A stretch of 44,394 nucleotides of DNA, taken from positions 1 through 44,394 of the forward strand of contig JASBTZ010000017.1 in NCBI GenBank assembly GCA_030148165.1, written 5' to 3'. The translations under genes were made by a program, and so were the position numbers. Position 1 is the first letter of the stretch. Every line of letters starts with the position of its first letter. This stretch comes from Bacteroidota bacterium. GTDB taxonomy: Bacteria; Bacteroidota; Bacteroidia; Flavobacteriales_D; Crocinitomicaceae. Shown in pieces: positions 1-6,592 of the stretch. The notes under the pieces were generated by a model. It made no database searches, had not been told where the DNA came from, and saw nothing but the letters and a program-made list of their open reading frames with translations.

Positions 1-127
1 GGCCCATCAACCCCATAGAGGCCCATCAAACCCCTAGAGGCCCATCAACCCCCTAGAGGCCCATCAACCCCATAGAGGCCCATCAACCCCATAGAGGCCC
101 ATCAACCCCATAGAGGCCCATCAACCC
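1..127. repeat. 19-bp tandem repeat array, about 6.7 copies
   Basis: Six full copies and one partial copy of a 19-bp unit (consensus GGCCCATCAACCCCATAGA) run head to tail from the window edge. Variants differ only around the run of C and the following AT. The array touches the 3' end of the leftward gene at 121 and may continue beyond the window. The unit is not a multiple of three, so it is not a coding repeat. Confidence 0.95.
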
Positions 128-306
128 TTTTCGTCATGGTCTATATACCACGACCCGACTCGATTCCCGTTGATATCTATCACCGGCCCATCTGATACAA
201 AGGCTTCTAGATTGTCCGCAACACGGCGAAGCATTCTAGCGGCTTCATAATATTTATCTTGGCCGATAAAAATATCGCCTGAAGTTGTAAAGCTTATTTC
301 AAACAT
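121..306 (-). CDS. Small hypothetical protein, 61 aa
   Basis: I do not recognise this protein. It is 61 aa and mixed charge, with a central helical stretch (YYEAARMLRRVADNLEAF). It is the last gene of a leftward run of small genes. Its ATG is preceded by GGAG 9 nt upstream, and that Shine-Dalgarno (SD) lies inside the last codons of the upstream gene, so translation is probably coupled. The stop codon adjoins the 19-bp repeat array. Confidence 0.6.
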   Translation of the reverse strand: MFEISFTTSGDIFIGQDKYYEAARMLRRVADNLEAFVSDGPVIDINGNRVGSWYIDHDEKG

Positions 307-309
307 GGC

Positions 310-504
310 TCAAGACTCCATGCCAACGGTCTTAACTTGAGTCGCGAAATCTACCGGTGAACATACGGCAAGGAAAGGCGACTCGGTGAAAAGAGAATAG
401 GCGGCTTCCGTGCAATCTTCCCTTGATAAAAATATTTTGCTTTCGACTTCTTCAGTTAATCCTGAGGGATTCATTAGATAGATAATCAAGAGATATGCTT
501 TCAT
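310..504 (-). CDS. Small hypothetical protein, 64 aa
   Basis: Unknown 64-aa protein with a hydrophobic N-terminus (MKAYLLIIYLMNPSG) and two cysteines. The ATG follows a GGAG located 8 nt upstream, within the codons for the terminal Glu-Ser of the preceding gene. Its own end (GMES then TGA) supplies the SD of the next gene. This looks like one member of a translationally coupled leftward operon. No function is assigned. Confidence 0.6.
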   Translation of the reverse strand: MKAYLLIIYLMNPSGLTEEVESKIFLSREDCTEAAYSLFTESPFLAVCSPVDFATQVKTVGMES

Positions 505-725
505 GATTCCGACTCCTTGCTTTCAACGTTAAGAGGCATGGATTCAAGCCATCGTACAACGTCACCTGTAGCGATCCAATCTTTACGCTCTCCACTTGAG
601 TCGACTCCTTTAAACTTGTCTAGCTCAAGGTGCGCTCTGAAAGCTTGTTTCCAAGCGGCGAGGTTCTCTAGTGTGGATTCCCGCTTTGTAACATCGCTTT
701 GTAATTTCTTGATATAGTTTGTCAT
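501..725 (-). CDS. Small hypothetical protein, about 74 aa
   Basis: Unknown, charged, predicted helical protein beginning MTNYIKKLQSD. An in-frame GTG at 731 would add two residues. The ATG at 725 is preferred because GGAG lies 8 nt before it. It overlaps the next gene's start by 4 nt (ATGA). The C-terminus ends Glu-Ser-Glu-Ser, whose codons carry the SD for the downstream gene. Confidence 0.6.
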   Translation of the reverse strand: MTNYIKKLQSDVTKRESTLENLAAWKQAFRAHLELDKFKGVDSSGERKDWIATGDVVRWLESMPLNVESKESES

Positions 726-727
726 GA

Positions 728-907
728 TCACGACTCCACTTTCAGGAAGGCAAGGTGCGATTCACGCGCTACCACAAACCACAAATCAGGATTCTTTACG
801 CGACGCTTTGCAAGTTCATATTCGGCGGAATCATAACTATAGAAGTTTGCGCATACATACCACGCAGTATGTACGTCGCGACAAAGTACAATCCAACGTT
901 CTAACAT
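728..907 (-). CDS. Small hypothetical protein, 59 aa
   Basis: Unknown protein beginning MLERWIVLCRDVHTAW, rich in aromatic residues. The ATG at 907 has AGGAG about 7 nt upstream; a GTG at 910 is the alternative start. It ends Val-Glu-Ser then TGA, and the GGAGTC there serves as the SD for the next gene. It is in the same coupled leftward operon as its neighbours. Confidence 0.55.
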   Translation of the reverse strand: MLERWIVLCRDVHTAWYVCANFYSYDSAEYELAKRRVKNPDLWFVVARESHLAFLKVES

Positions 908-926
908 CACGCGACTCCTTTCAAGG

Positions 927-1052
927 CTAGGTTATTTGGTTTGCATTCAACACGGATAAAACCCTAATTAGAAAAATAATCGGCTGTACCTTATAGGCTA
1001 TTAACAATTCTATCGAGAAAAGCATTAACATTATATCAAGTTTTGCGAGCAT
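927..1052 (-). CDS. Putative 41-aa hydrophobic peptide
   Basis: A short frame starts at the ATG at 1052 (MLAKLDIMLMLFSIELLIAY...) and ends at TAG 927-929. GGAG lies 9 nt before the ATG, the same arrangement as the other genes in this operon. The sequence has one or two hydrophobic stretches, so a small membrane peptide is possible. A TATAAT lies inside the frame without a convincing -35, so this stretch might instead be a leader. Support is the SD and operon position only. Confidence 0.4.
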   Translation of the reverse strand: MLAKLDIMLMLFSIELLIAYKVQPIIFLIRVLSVLNANQIT

Positions 1053-1083
1053 GTTCTTAAACTCCAATTAGGTTAGCTTATTC

Positions 1084-1113
1084 GGGGAGACTCAAGCGGT
1101 TTCGAATCTCCCC
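1084..1113. repeat. 30-bp hairpin element, copy 1
   Basis: GGGGAGA at 1084-1090 pairs with TCTCCCC at 1107-1113. The copy at 2388-2417 differs at one base, which changes an inner G-U pair to G-C, so pairing is preserved. It lies just after the stop of the leftward gene at 1123. There is no U tract, so it is not a classical intrinsic terminator; an RNA processing or stability element is possible. The 3' half looks faintly like a tRNA T-arm. Confidence 0.7.
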
Positions 1114-1122
1114 TAGATAAGA

Positions 1123-1482
1123 TTACCTTTTGAGGAAACCGGGAATCTCGCACAGTTCTTTAACCTTAGCATCGGTCACTTGCCGTCGCACTACATCATA
1201 GTCGAAACGCTTGGATTCTTCCTGACGTCGCTTGGCGTAGGCTATGGCGTCGCGTTCCCTTACAAACTTCATTGTGTACCATGAAGCGCCGCTTGTGCGT
1301 TCAGACACTTCTACTAAGCCTTGATGATAGTCTGACTCGCTTGGCGGTTTCACTTGTCCGCGTCTTCTAAACATCTGACTCGGATTTTTGGTTTCCACAG
1401 TTTCCAGGTTCGGGTTTTCCGCTTCCACTTGAGTCTGCGCCAAAGCTTTCGCGTTTTCTAAGATTGCGTCTTTGTTTAGCAT
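1123..1482 (-). CDS. Hypothetical protein, 119 aa
   Basis: Unknown, soluble, highly charged protein. Visible features are an N-terminal helix (KDAILENAKALAQ), a basic RRRG patch near residue 41, and a lysine/arginine-rich C-terminal half (AKRRQEESKRF). AGGAG precedes the ATG with about 8 nt spacing, which supports the start. It is followed by the first copy of the 30-bp hairpin. It lies between the 278-aa gene upstream and the small-gene operon downstream. Confidence 0.65.
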   Translation of the reverse strand: MLNKDAILENAKALAQTQVEAENPNLETVETKNPSQMFRRRGQVKPPSESDYHQGLVEVSERTSGASWYTMKFVRERDAIAYAKRRQEESKRFDYDVVRRQVTDAKVKELCEIPGFLKR

Positions 1483-1513
1483 TTCTAAAGTCTCCTATTG
1501 ATTAGATTGGGGG

Positions 1514-2350
1514 TTAACAGGATTGTGATGGTAGGCTGATTTTCTCAAGGATTTTTTCAATTTCCTTTTCTATGGCATTAACTGCGCCTTCTATGGTCTC
1601 CATTGAGTCTTTGATTCGGGAGTCGTTGCTTAATCCATCTATAACGTGATATCCCTCAAGAAATTTCTTATTGCGGATTGATTTCGGCCCCACACTGTAT
1701 CCATATCCAACGCCACAAATCTTGGCGAAGTCTAAATGTTGTTCGATAATTGCGAACCATAAACGCCGCTGATTTGAACGATTCATGAGGGCATATGCTA
1801 GCCGGTCGATCTCGATTTCTTGATCTGCTTCCTTGACACAAATCAGTGCTCGCATTTGAGAGTCTCCGCCTTGCGTTATCATTAAAAGGTTAAGTTCGAC
1901 TCGGTACCCGGCAAGTTCCAGTTGCTGAATGAAAGAACAAAGTGCCGCACCATAGTTTAGATAATACCGCGCGGAGGTGACGGCATTTGCCTTAACTGTG
2001 ACAGCCAGCCTTATGACCGGGCGAATCGGTTCTGGCTCGTTGCTATACATGCAAAATTCATCACCCGCACAATAAACCGGAACGTTTGGGAAGGCCCCCG
2101 CTAGATCTAACGGAGTCGCTGGGTCGATTTCTTGCCGTTCAATTTGGTTGGCCTCTTTCAAAGCGGTTTGAAGTTCTTCGCGGCCCTCTTTCCAGCCAAA
2201 GCGTGCGAAATTGATTGCTTCTGCATAGGTTCTAGTCCCTCGGAATTCTAAATCATCGTCCTGACTCGAAGACCAGCGGCTTACGCGTTTACCGTGTTCG
2301 GCTTTGTCAAGGTACTGGCGCCAGGTCCAATTGTATTCGTAAGTCGACAT
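1514..2350 (-). CDS. Phage protein of 278 aa, DUF7192-like
   Basis: Soluble 278-aa protein. The N-terminal part has the pattern F.GT....EA..FAR.GW.EG (about residues 36-57), then P.DLAGAFPNVPVYCAGD (about 79-95). This resembles a phage family I remember as DUF7192, often encoded beside CobS/MoxR-type ATPases as here; the match is from memory. The C-terminus is a charged helix. It lies directly downstream of the AAA+ gene, separated by the second hairpin copy, so a shared pathway is plausible. The biochemical role is unknown. Confidence 0.65.
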   Translation of the reverse strand: MSTYEYNWTWRQYLDKAEHGKRVSRWSSSQDDDLEFRGTRTYAEAINFARFGWKEGREELQTALKEANQIERQEIDPATPLDLAGAFPNVPVYCAGDEFCMYSNEPEPIRPVIRLAVTVKANAVTSARYYLNYGAALCSFIQQLELAGYRVELNLLMITQGGDSQMRALICVKEADQEIEIDRLAYALMNRSNQRRLWFAIIEQHLDFAKICGVGYGYSVGPKSIRNKKFLEGYHVIDGLSNDSRIKDSMETIEGAVNAIEKEIEKILEKISLPSQSC

Positions 2351-2387
2351 TAGATTAACCTTTCTTCTAGCAGGTTGGACTTTATTC

Positions 2388-2417
2388 GGGGAGACTCAAG
2401 CGGTCTCGAATCTCCCC
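2388..2417. repeat. 30-bp hairpin element, copy 2
   Basis: Same element as at 1084-1113: GGGGAGA (2388-2394) with TCTCCCC (2411-2417), differing by one base. It lies 10 nt past the stop of the leftward AAA+ ATPase gene and before the 278-aa gene. Occurrence of both copies at gene 3' ends suggests a role in message processing or stability. Confidence 0.7.
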
Positions 2418-2427
2418 TAGGTAAAGT

Positions 2428-3660
2428 CTAGCGTCGCGCAAGTTGCTTAATCTTAGCGACCGTTTCGGAGTCTGTACCTTTCCAGATGCAAATTTCCTCG
2501 ACTTCAGATTCCGGGATTCCATCAGCGATCAGGTCCGCCCCGTTTATGCTAGCGCGTGGAGAAATAACTAGATCATAACCCAGTTCTTCACTTGCCGCGC
2601 GGTAGGCTTGAACCTTGCTAACCCATGAATCGTTTTGTGCAAGATTCCGCTCTAATTCGTCAGAATAGTCCAGGTGGACGTAACAAAAGCGATCTAGAGT
2701 CGATTTGTCTAAAGCATTGCGTCCGACATAGCGGCGAGTCGCACCATTGCCGATAGTGTTGGCGCCGCATACAAGGTAAAAATCCTTGTGTTGCTTAACC
2801 TTGCCATCCGGAAAGTCTAGATAACCATTGGAAAGAGCCGGATTGAGATAAAGAATCGCACGCGCCAAGCTTGCATCAATTTCGTCTATCAAGATCAAGC
2901 CGCCATGCTCGAAAGCTTGCCGGAATTGTGTATCAACATAGACTCCGGTTGCGGTACGATATCCGCTCATGGCGAATTCATTTTGCGGCGAACCGAGCGA
3001 ATAGAAGGGAACGCCAAGCGCTTTTGCAAGTTGTTCTGCAATGTGGCTTTTGCCGCCGCCCGCTCCGCCCGTAATGTAGACAAACTTTTTACGGACGGGA
3101 TTCGACAAAATTTTGAGGATTAGTGGAAATTTGGGGTGATACGTGCCGGGTTCAAAGACCACTTCCACGTTTCCTTCACGTGCGATTTCCAGTTTGGTTA
3201 TGGTCTTACGCGGTTCAGTCTCTTGCCGGATTAGGTCTCTAATTTGTTCGACTGTCAGACCAGCGGAAAGGGACTCAACTTTGGATTCGAGTGCCGCCAG
3301 CATTTCGATTAGTGCCGCTGAAATCTTAGCCGCACCTCCTGTAACGGACTCAGCGACAGGCTCTACAGGTGTAGGCTCTACAGGTGTAGGATCCCAGGGT
3401 GGAGACGTTGTGGCCGTGCCTGAATATGGACGTTTGTGGCTTTTCCGTTTCGTATAAGGGCGCGGCTTTGCATCAGGATCAGGATCAGTGAGTCCGTAGG
3501 TTCGATGCGCGCAAGAGCAGCACACTGTGCGTTTTCCCCATTGTGCGCCAGCGTCATGGTAGAATCGCGCTGCGTATGGAATGTGAGTTTTGCAGTGCCC
3601 GCAGTTTGAGCCGTTTTCAAACGACTGATTTTTGAAGCTTGATTTTTTTGAACTTGCCAT
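2428..3660 (-). CDS. AAA+ ATPase, MoxR/CobS type, with N-terminal zinc motif
   Basis: A 410-aa AAA+ ATPase. Walker A is GGAGGGKS (about residues 198-205) and Walker B is LILIDEID (about 255-262), followed by sensor-1-like GANT and arginine-rich segments. The layout fits the MoxR/CobS branch, which remodels protein complexes. The N-terminus has a CxxC...CCxC cluster, probably a zinc site, then a linker with a tandem PTPVEP. The start is the ATG at 3660 because AAGGAG lies 9 nt before it; an ATG at 3699 lacks a good SD. It is the first gene of the leftward operon. The target is unknown. Confidence 0.85.
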   Translation of the reverse strand: MASSKKSSFKNQSFENGSNCGHCKTHIPYAARFYHDAGAQWGKRTVCCSCAHRTYGLTDPDPDAKPRPYTKRKSHKRPYSGTATTSPPWDPTPVEPTPVEPVAESVTGGAAKISAALIEMLAALESKVESLSAGLTVEQIRDLIRQETEPRKTITKLEIAREGNVEVVFEPGTYHPKFPLILKILSNPVRKKFVYITGGAGGGKSHIAEQLAKALGVPFYSLGSPQNEFAMSGYRTATGVYVDTQFRQAFEHGGLILIDEIDASLARAILYLNPALSNGYLDFPDGKVKQHKDFYLVCGANTIGNGATRRYVGRNALDKSTLDRFCYVHLDYSDELERNLAQNDSWVSKVQAYRAASEELGYDLVISPRASINGADLIADGIPESEVEEICIWKGTDSETVAKIKQLARR

Positions 3661-3719
3661 GACGGTTTTCTCCTTAAGGGAATGAATCCAGTCCTTCATT
3701 TTCTCATTGTCTTATATAT

Positions 3720-3760
3720 GGCGTAATCACGATTCCGTGATCAAGAGAATCAATAGCTTA
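3720..3760 (-). promoter_or_regulatory. Dyad operator and weak leftward promoter
   Basis: ATCACG (3726-3731) and CGTGAT (3736-3741) form a 6-4-6 inverted repeat just upstream of the AAA+ ATPase operon. On the minus strand it lies between a TTGATC and a TATATA/TATAAG element, but that spacing is about 20 bp, so the promoter itself is weak. The dyad looks like a repressor-binding site. Confidence 0.4.
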
Positions 3761-3803
3761 AACAGGCTATTTCCGCTGTTCCTTGTGTGAATTGCCCTAA
3801 TAC

Positions 3804-3919
3804 GGGGATTAAAAATGTTTCCTCTCAGGAAAATCGATTCTTGATCCAGGCTATTTTCGCTGGGGATTAAAAATGTTTCCTCTCAGGAAAATCGATTCTT
3901 GATCCAGGCTATTCTCGCG
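3804..3919. repeat. 58-bp tandem direct repeat, two copies
   Basis: Copies at 3804-3861 and 3862-3919 are nearly identical, differing around TTTTCGCT/TTCTCGCG at the end. Each contains the small hairpin TTTCCT-CTC-AGGAAA and the string ATCGATTCTTGATC. A third partial match (CAGGCTATTTCCGCTG) precedes them near 3762. Confidence 0.93.
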
Positions 3920-4129
3920 AAGTTTAGTGTGAAATTGCGCGCTTGCCGTGAGCCGCTTTAAACTGATTCGCGCAAAAGGCGAAATGCCATAGATCGCCCT
4001 AGGATGGCCGCAGGTGCGCGAAAAATTCTCAGGTACTTCGGGTCCTAAAAACCAGATTCGCGAATTTCCCGTTTTGTTCTCGCGAGAATCTGAATCTTGC
4101 TTCTCTTAAAAAGTGTAATGGCGAAATTT

Positions 4130-4211
4130 GCGAACGATTCTCGTTTCCAGAATCATGGAAATATGAAAAAATCAAGGAAAAAATCACTTAATTGCGAATG
4201 ATTCTCGTTTC
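4130..4211. repeat. Two copies of GCGAAYGATTCTCGTTTC
   Basis: An 18-nt motif occurs at 4130-4147 (Y is C) and 4194-4211 (Y is T), 64 nt apart. Related GATTC/TTCTCG/GCGAA fragments recur through 3950-4240, so this may be a family of binding sites for one protein. Confidence 0.75.
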
Positions 4212-4331
4212 GACGAATCCTGAATCGAGAAAGGTTAACAAATTGTCCCCAATCTGAATCCGGTTTTACGGTTCTATCATGGTATATGTTCGTATAGGGT
4301 ATTTCCCTCCCCGTGCTCCCGTGTTGCGCGT

Positions 4332-4413
4332 ATTTGTAAAGGATTTCCTTTAGAAAGTCCGGATCCGATCCGATTTGTAAAGAATTTCCTTTAGAAAGTC
4401 TAGATCCGATCCG
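4332..4413. repeat. 41-bp tandem direct repeat, two copies
   Basis: Copies at 4332-4372 and 4373-4413 share ATTTGTAAAGRATTTCC, TTTAGAAAGTC and GATCCGATCCG. The copies differ at only a few positions. Confidence 0.93.
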
Positions 4414-4838
4414 AAATGCCCTTTTTCCGAGAATTGCGAGTCGTTTTTGCCTCTTTACCGCGAATCTGCCGCGAATCGGCTTGGATCAGAACGGAATCAG
4501 AACATTTCGTTGCGTATTTGTTCTTTTGTGCGGTGCGAAATGGTGATGGTGCGGTGCGAACGTAATATTGTTGCGCATTTCGCATCGTGTTACGAAAGAT
4601 TATTACGTTTTAGGATTGTTCTAAGAAATTTTATTACTTTGCGAATCGTTCGCATTTAGGAATGGCTGATTTCTGCGGTTTCCATTTCATGGTGCGATGC
4701 ACAAGGCCATGTTGCATTGCCGTTTTGTTCGTTGTGCGGCGCAATAGTTGATAACGAGTCGCATTTAGGTACGATGTTCTCGTTTTGTTTCTGTTTTGTT
4801 CTGGTATGTGGTATACCAATGTAACAATTTGTGAACGA

Positions 4839-4896
4839 TTGACAGTTTTTTGACACATTTTTGACTCGACAAATCGGTTTTGACCCTTTTTTGACA
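4839..4896 (+). repeat. Helically phased TTGAC repeats (iteron-like)
   Basis: TTGAC occurs at 4839, 4850, 4861, 4880 and 4891, with spacings of 11, 11, 19 and 11 bp. Several copies extend to TTTTTGACNC. One-turn spacing in one orientation is what a protein binding one face of the helix would use. They could also be read as stacked -35 boxes, but no matching -10 boxes follow. Confidence 0.7.
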
Positions 4897-5022
4897 CTTT
4901 TTTGATGTACGTGACATATGTTGCACTGCAATACGTACTAACATTATTACCTTTTTGACACTGTACACGCAAGAATCTTTCGATTCACGGTTTGTTCCTC
5001 GTTCTAAAAGAGAACGTTCTCG

Positions 5023-5114
5023 TTTTGTTCCCCTTTTGTTCTCGGTTTGTTCACGTTTTGTTCTTGCAACACGGAACAAACACGGAACAGAACGAGAACA
5101 AAAGGGGAACAAAA
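5023..5114. repeat. 22-bp perfect inverted repeat with 48-nt loop
   Basis: The arms at 5023-5044 and 5093-5114 are exact reverse complements built from GTTC/GAAC and TTTTG/CAAAA blocks. The loop also carries GTTTGTTC facing GAACAAAC. GAACA-type motifs continue on both sides (about 4780-5155). It could extrude a cruciform or bind a dimeric protein. Confidence 0.9.
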
Positions 5115-5350
5115 GGGGAACAAAACATGAACAGAACAGAACAGAACGCGTAAGTCATTGAAAAATAAGGAAGTTCCGTCTCGGGAGGCCCCGGGGGTAT
5201 GCCCCTTCTCGCGCAATCCTCGATTATTTTTTTATTACGGGAAAATCGAAATTTTTTTTGGAAAATTTTATAATTTGCTAGAGTTCGCCGTTTGTGTCAC
5301 GGGCCGTTTTCCACGATTTTTTTAAGATTTTTAGCGATACATCGAAGTAT

Positions 5351-5379
5351 TTGACATTTGCGGCTAAATCGTGTATAAT
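5351..5379 (+). promoter_or_regulatory. Consensus sigma70 promoter, rightward early genes
   Basis: TTGACA (5351-5356) and TATAAT (5374-5379) are both perfect, with a 17-bp spacer. Transcription should start near 5386, about 20 nt before the first rightward gene. Confidence 0.9.
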
Positions 5380-5406
5380 ACATCCTTTGTGGAGTTCCGG
5401 GCTAAT

Positions 5407-5640
5407 ATGGTTATGGATTACAAACTACTCCTAATGAAATATATGGATTATATTTTAGACTCAGAGGGCACAAACTTTGTGGATACGGAAACGCCAGACG
5501 ATGAAGAAGATTGGTGGTATCCTGCTCGGTTCACAGAAGAAGAATGGCTGGAATTAATACGGCTGAATTCTATTATTTATAGAATTAATGCCATTATGCC
5601 CCAAATTGGTGTAGAACCGGAGGGATTAGAAGATGAGTAA
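5407..5640 (+). CDS. Small acidic hypothetical protein, 77 aa
   Basis: Unknown acidic protein, first in the rightward early operon. It contains TPDDEEDWWYPARFTEEEWLE in its middle. The start is ATG 5407 (or 5413), 12 nt after GGAG; an upstream in-frame GTG at 5371 overlaps the -10 box and cannot be on the transcript. Its end overlaps the next gene by 8 nt. Acidic small early phage proteins often bind host proteins, but nothing here proves that. Confidence 0.65.
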   Translation: MVMDYKLLLMKYMDYILDSEGTNFVDTETPDDEEDWWYPARFTEEEWLELIRLNSIIYRINAIMPQIGVEPEGLEDE

Positions 5641-5818
5641 CGAACCAGATGTTATATATGTTAAAAAAATACTATATGATGGCACGATTAAAATTTTCGA
5701 CAACGGGCCGCAAGCAACTGTAGAAGGATTTAAAGATTTTATCAAAGATGACCAAGCGGAAAAATTAAATTTAGTATTTGATGACGGTAAAATTGAAGAG
5801 TGGAGGAAACGGCATTAG
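5633..5818 (+). CDS. Small hypothetical protein, 61 aa
   Basis: Unknown 61-aa protein with alternating charged and hydrophobic residues (VIYVKKILYDGTIKIFDNGP). GGAGG lies upstream of the ATG inside the preceding gene, and the two genes overlap by 8 nt, indicating coupled translation. Confidence 0.65.
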   Translation: MSNEPDVIYVKKILYDGTIKIFDNGPQATVEGFKDFIKDDQAEKLNLVFDDGKIEEWRKRH

Positions 5819-5821
5819 AAA

Positions 5822-6019
5822 ATGACAAAAAAGCCACATGAGGAAGAAATTCCTCTCCATCGTAGACCCGGAAACGAAGCTATGGACCGAAAACATGGCA
5901 CGTTTACGGAAAAAGGCGTATGGCGGCCTGATCCTGCGCCTACGAAGTCTGGAATCAAGAGAGAAGCCTGTAAATTGCCACGGAAGAAACCGGGTGCTGG
6001 AAAATGGAATATTGTGTAG
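5822..6019 (+). CDS. Small basic hypothetical protein, 65 aa
   Basis: Unknown hydrophilic protein rich in Lys, Arg and Pro, ending KPGAGKWNIV. It starts 3 nt after the previous stop. The nearest SD (TGGAGG) is about 16 nt upstream, so coupling to the preceding gene is more likely than independent initiation. An overlapping frame from 5838 was considered less likely because its composition looks random. Confidence 0.5.
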   Translation: MTKKPHEEEIPLHRRPGNEAMDRKHGTFTEKGVWRPDPAPTKSGIKREACKLPRKKPGAGKWNIV

Positions 6020-6042
6020 CCTGGAATTAAAAGGGAGTTGTG

Positions 6043-6219
6043 GTGAAAATGGACTATATCGCGGGTTTAATAAGCTACGGCTGGGATTTTATTTATTTTG
6101 AGCCAGATGAGTACGGCTGGTTGAAATTTGATGAAAAAGGCGTAGTCATGGCTTACGAAGGTGATGAAATTTGGAAAAAAGATTTAGATTCTATTAGAAA
6201 AACTCCACCAGCATTGTAG
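6043..6219 (+). CDS. Small acidic hypothetical protein, 58 aa
   Basis: The frame starts at GTG 6043 (or ATG 6049) with AAGGGAG 5 or 11 nt upstream and ends at TAG 6217-6219. The protein (MDYIAGLISYGWDFIYFEPD...) is acidic and aromatic-rich. The composition and SD support a real gene. Function unknown. Confidence 0.55.
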   Translation: MKMDYIAGLISYGWDFIYFEPDEYGWLKFDEKGVVMAYEGDEIWKKDLDSIRKTPPAL

Positions 6220-6235
6220 TAGGAGGTGATGCCCT

Positions 6236-6292
6236 ATGCCGAGTTGGGTACCAAACGACTCAATAATTAACGGAGGTAGGGTGGGAAGTTGA
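6236..6292 (+). CDS. 18-aa leader-like peptide with perfect SD
   Basis: AGGAGGTGAT, the full anti-SD complement, sits 5 nt before an ATG opening an 18-codon frame (MPSWVPNDSIINGGRVGS). Its TGA overlaps the ATG of the next gene (TGATG). A second SD (GGAGG) for that next gene lies inside the peptide. This may be a leader that feeds ribosomes into the downstream gene. Confidence 0.5.
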   Translation: MPSWVPNDSIINGGRVGS

Positions 6293-6450
6293 TGAATAAG
6301 TCTATTTTTGAGCATATGGTTGATATTTTGATTAATCAAGAAAGTGTAGAACCTGATTTTCTGAAATATTTGTATGAAAATCGCTCGGAGATGTATATTT
6401 ATGATGAAAAAGAAGATGAGTGGACACCAGACAATAGTTCACAACCATAA
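6292..6450 (+). CDS. Small acidic hypothetical protein, 52 aa
   Basis: Unknown acidic protein (MNKSIFEHMVDILINQESVE...) with GGAGGTAGGG upstream inside the 18-aa frame and a TGATG overlap. It overlaps the next gene's start by about 50 nt in another frame. The SD and overlap support it. Confidence 0.55.
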   Translation: MNKSIFEHMVDILINQESVEPDFLKYLYENRSEMYIYDEKEDEWTPDNSSQP

Positions 6451-6592
6451 GAATGGATTATTGACCGATCAGCAAGCCTATGATGCTTTGAAACACTGGT
6501 TTGCGTCTGAAGAGGGTGCCCACTACGAATATTCAGCTTATTTTTGGGGATTACGGAAAAAATTGCACGGAGTGAAGAAAAATGACTCGTGA
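6401..6592 (+). CDS. Small hypothetical protein, about 63 aa
   Basis: Unknown protein with the stretch NHKNGLLTDQQAYDALKHWF, looking like a small helical domain. Possible starts are ATG 6374, 6401, 6404 and 6416. ATG 6401 is chosen because GGAG (6387-6390) is 10 nt before it. The end overlaps the release-factor-like gene by 11 nt. Confidence 0.55.
   Translation: MMKKKMSGHQTIVHNHKNGLLTDQQAYDALKHWFASEEGAHYEYSAYFWGLRKKLHGVKKNDS

Larger units (their letters stand above)
3742..5350. other. 1.6-kb gene-free, repeat-rich region; candidate replication origin
   Basis: No frame here has both an SD and a natural amino-acid composition; the open frames follow simple repeats such as GAACA/TGTTC. The region separates leftward genes (below 3660) from rightward genes (above 5407). 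It holds tandem 58-bp and 41-bp repeats, paired GCGAAYGATTCTCGTTTC motifs (4130 and 4194), a palindrome TTCTCGCGAGAA (4077-4088), phased TTGAC repeats and a large inverted repeat. Iterons, dyads and AT-rich stretches at a divergent junction are typical of replication origins. The assignment is inference. Confidence 0.5.

Noticed and set aside
1-127. CRISPR array
   Set aside because: The 19-bp units are contiguous with no spacers between them.
1084-1113. Degenerate tRNA
   Set aside because: The stem and a T-arm-like string occur, but there is no room for D and anticodon arms in 30 bp.
4634-5161. Overlapping frames of 68-115 aa on both strands
   Set aside because: They follow simple GAACA/TGTTC and TTTTGAC repeats, lack SDs, and their composition is low complexity. 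They lie inside the repeat region.
5371-5406. Upstream GTG start for the first rightward gene
   Set aside because: It overlaps the -10 element and precedes the transcription start, so it cannot be used from that promoter.
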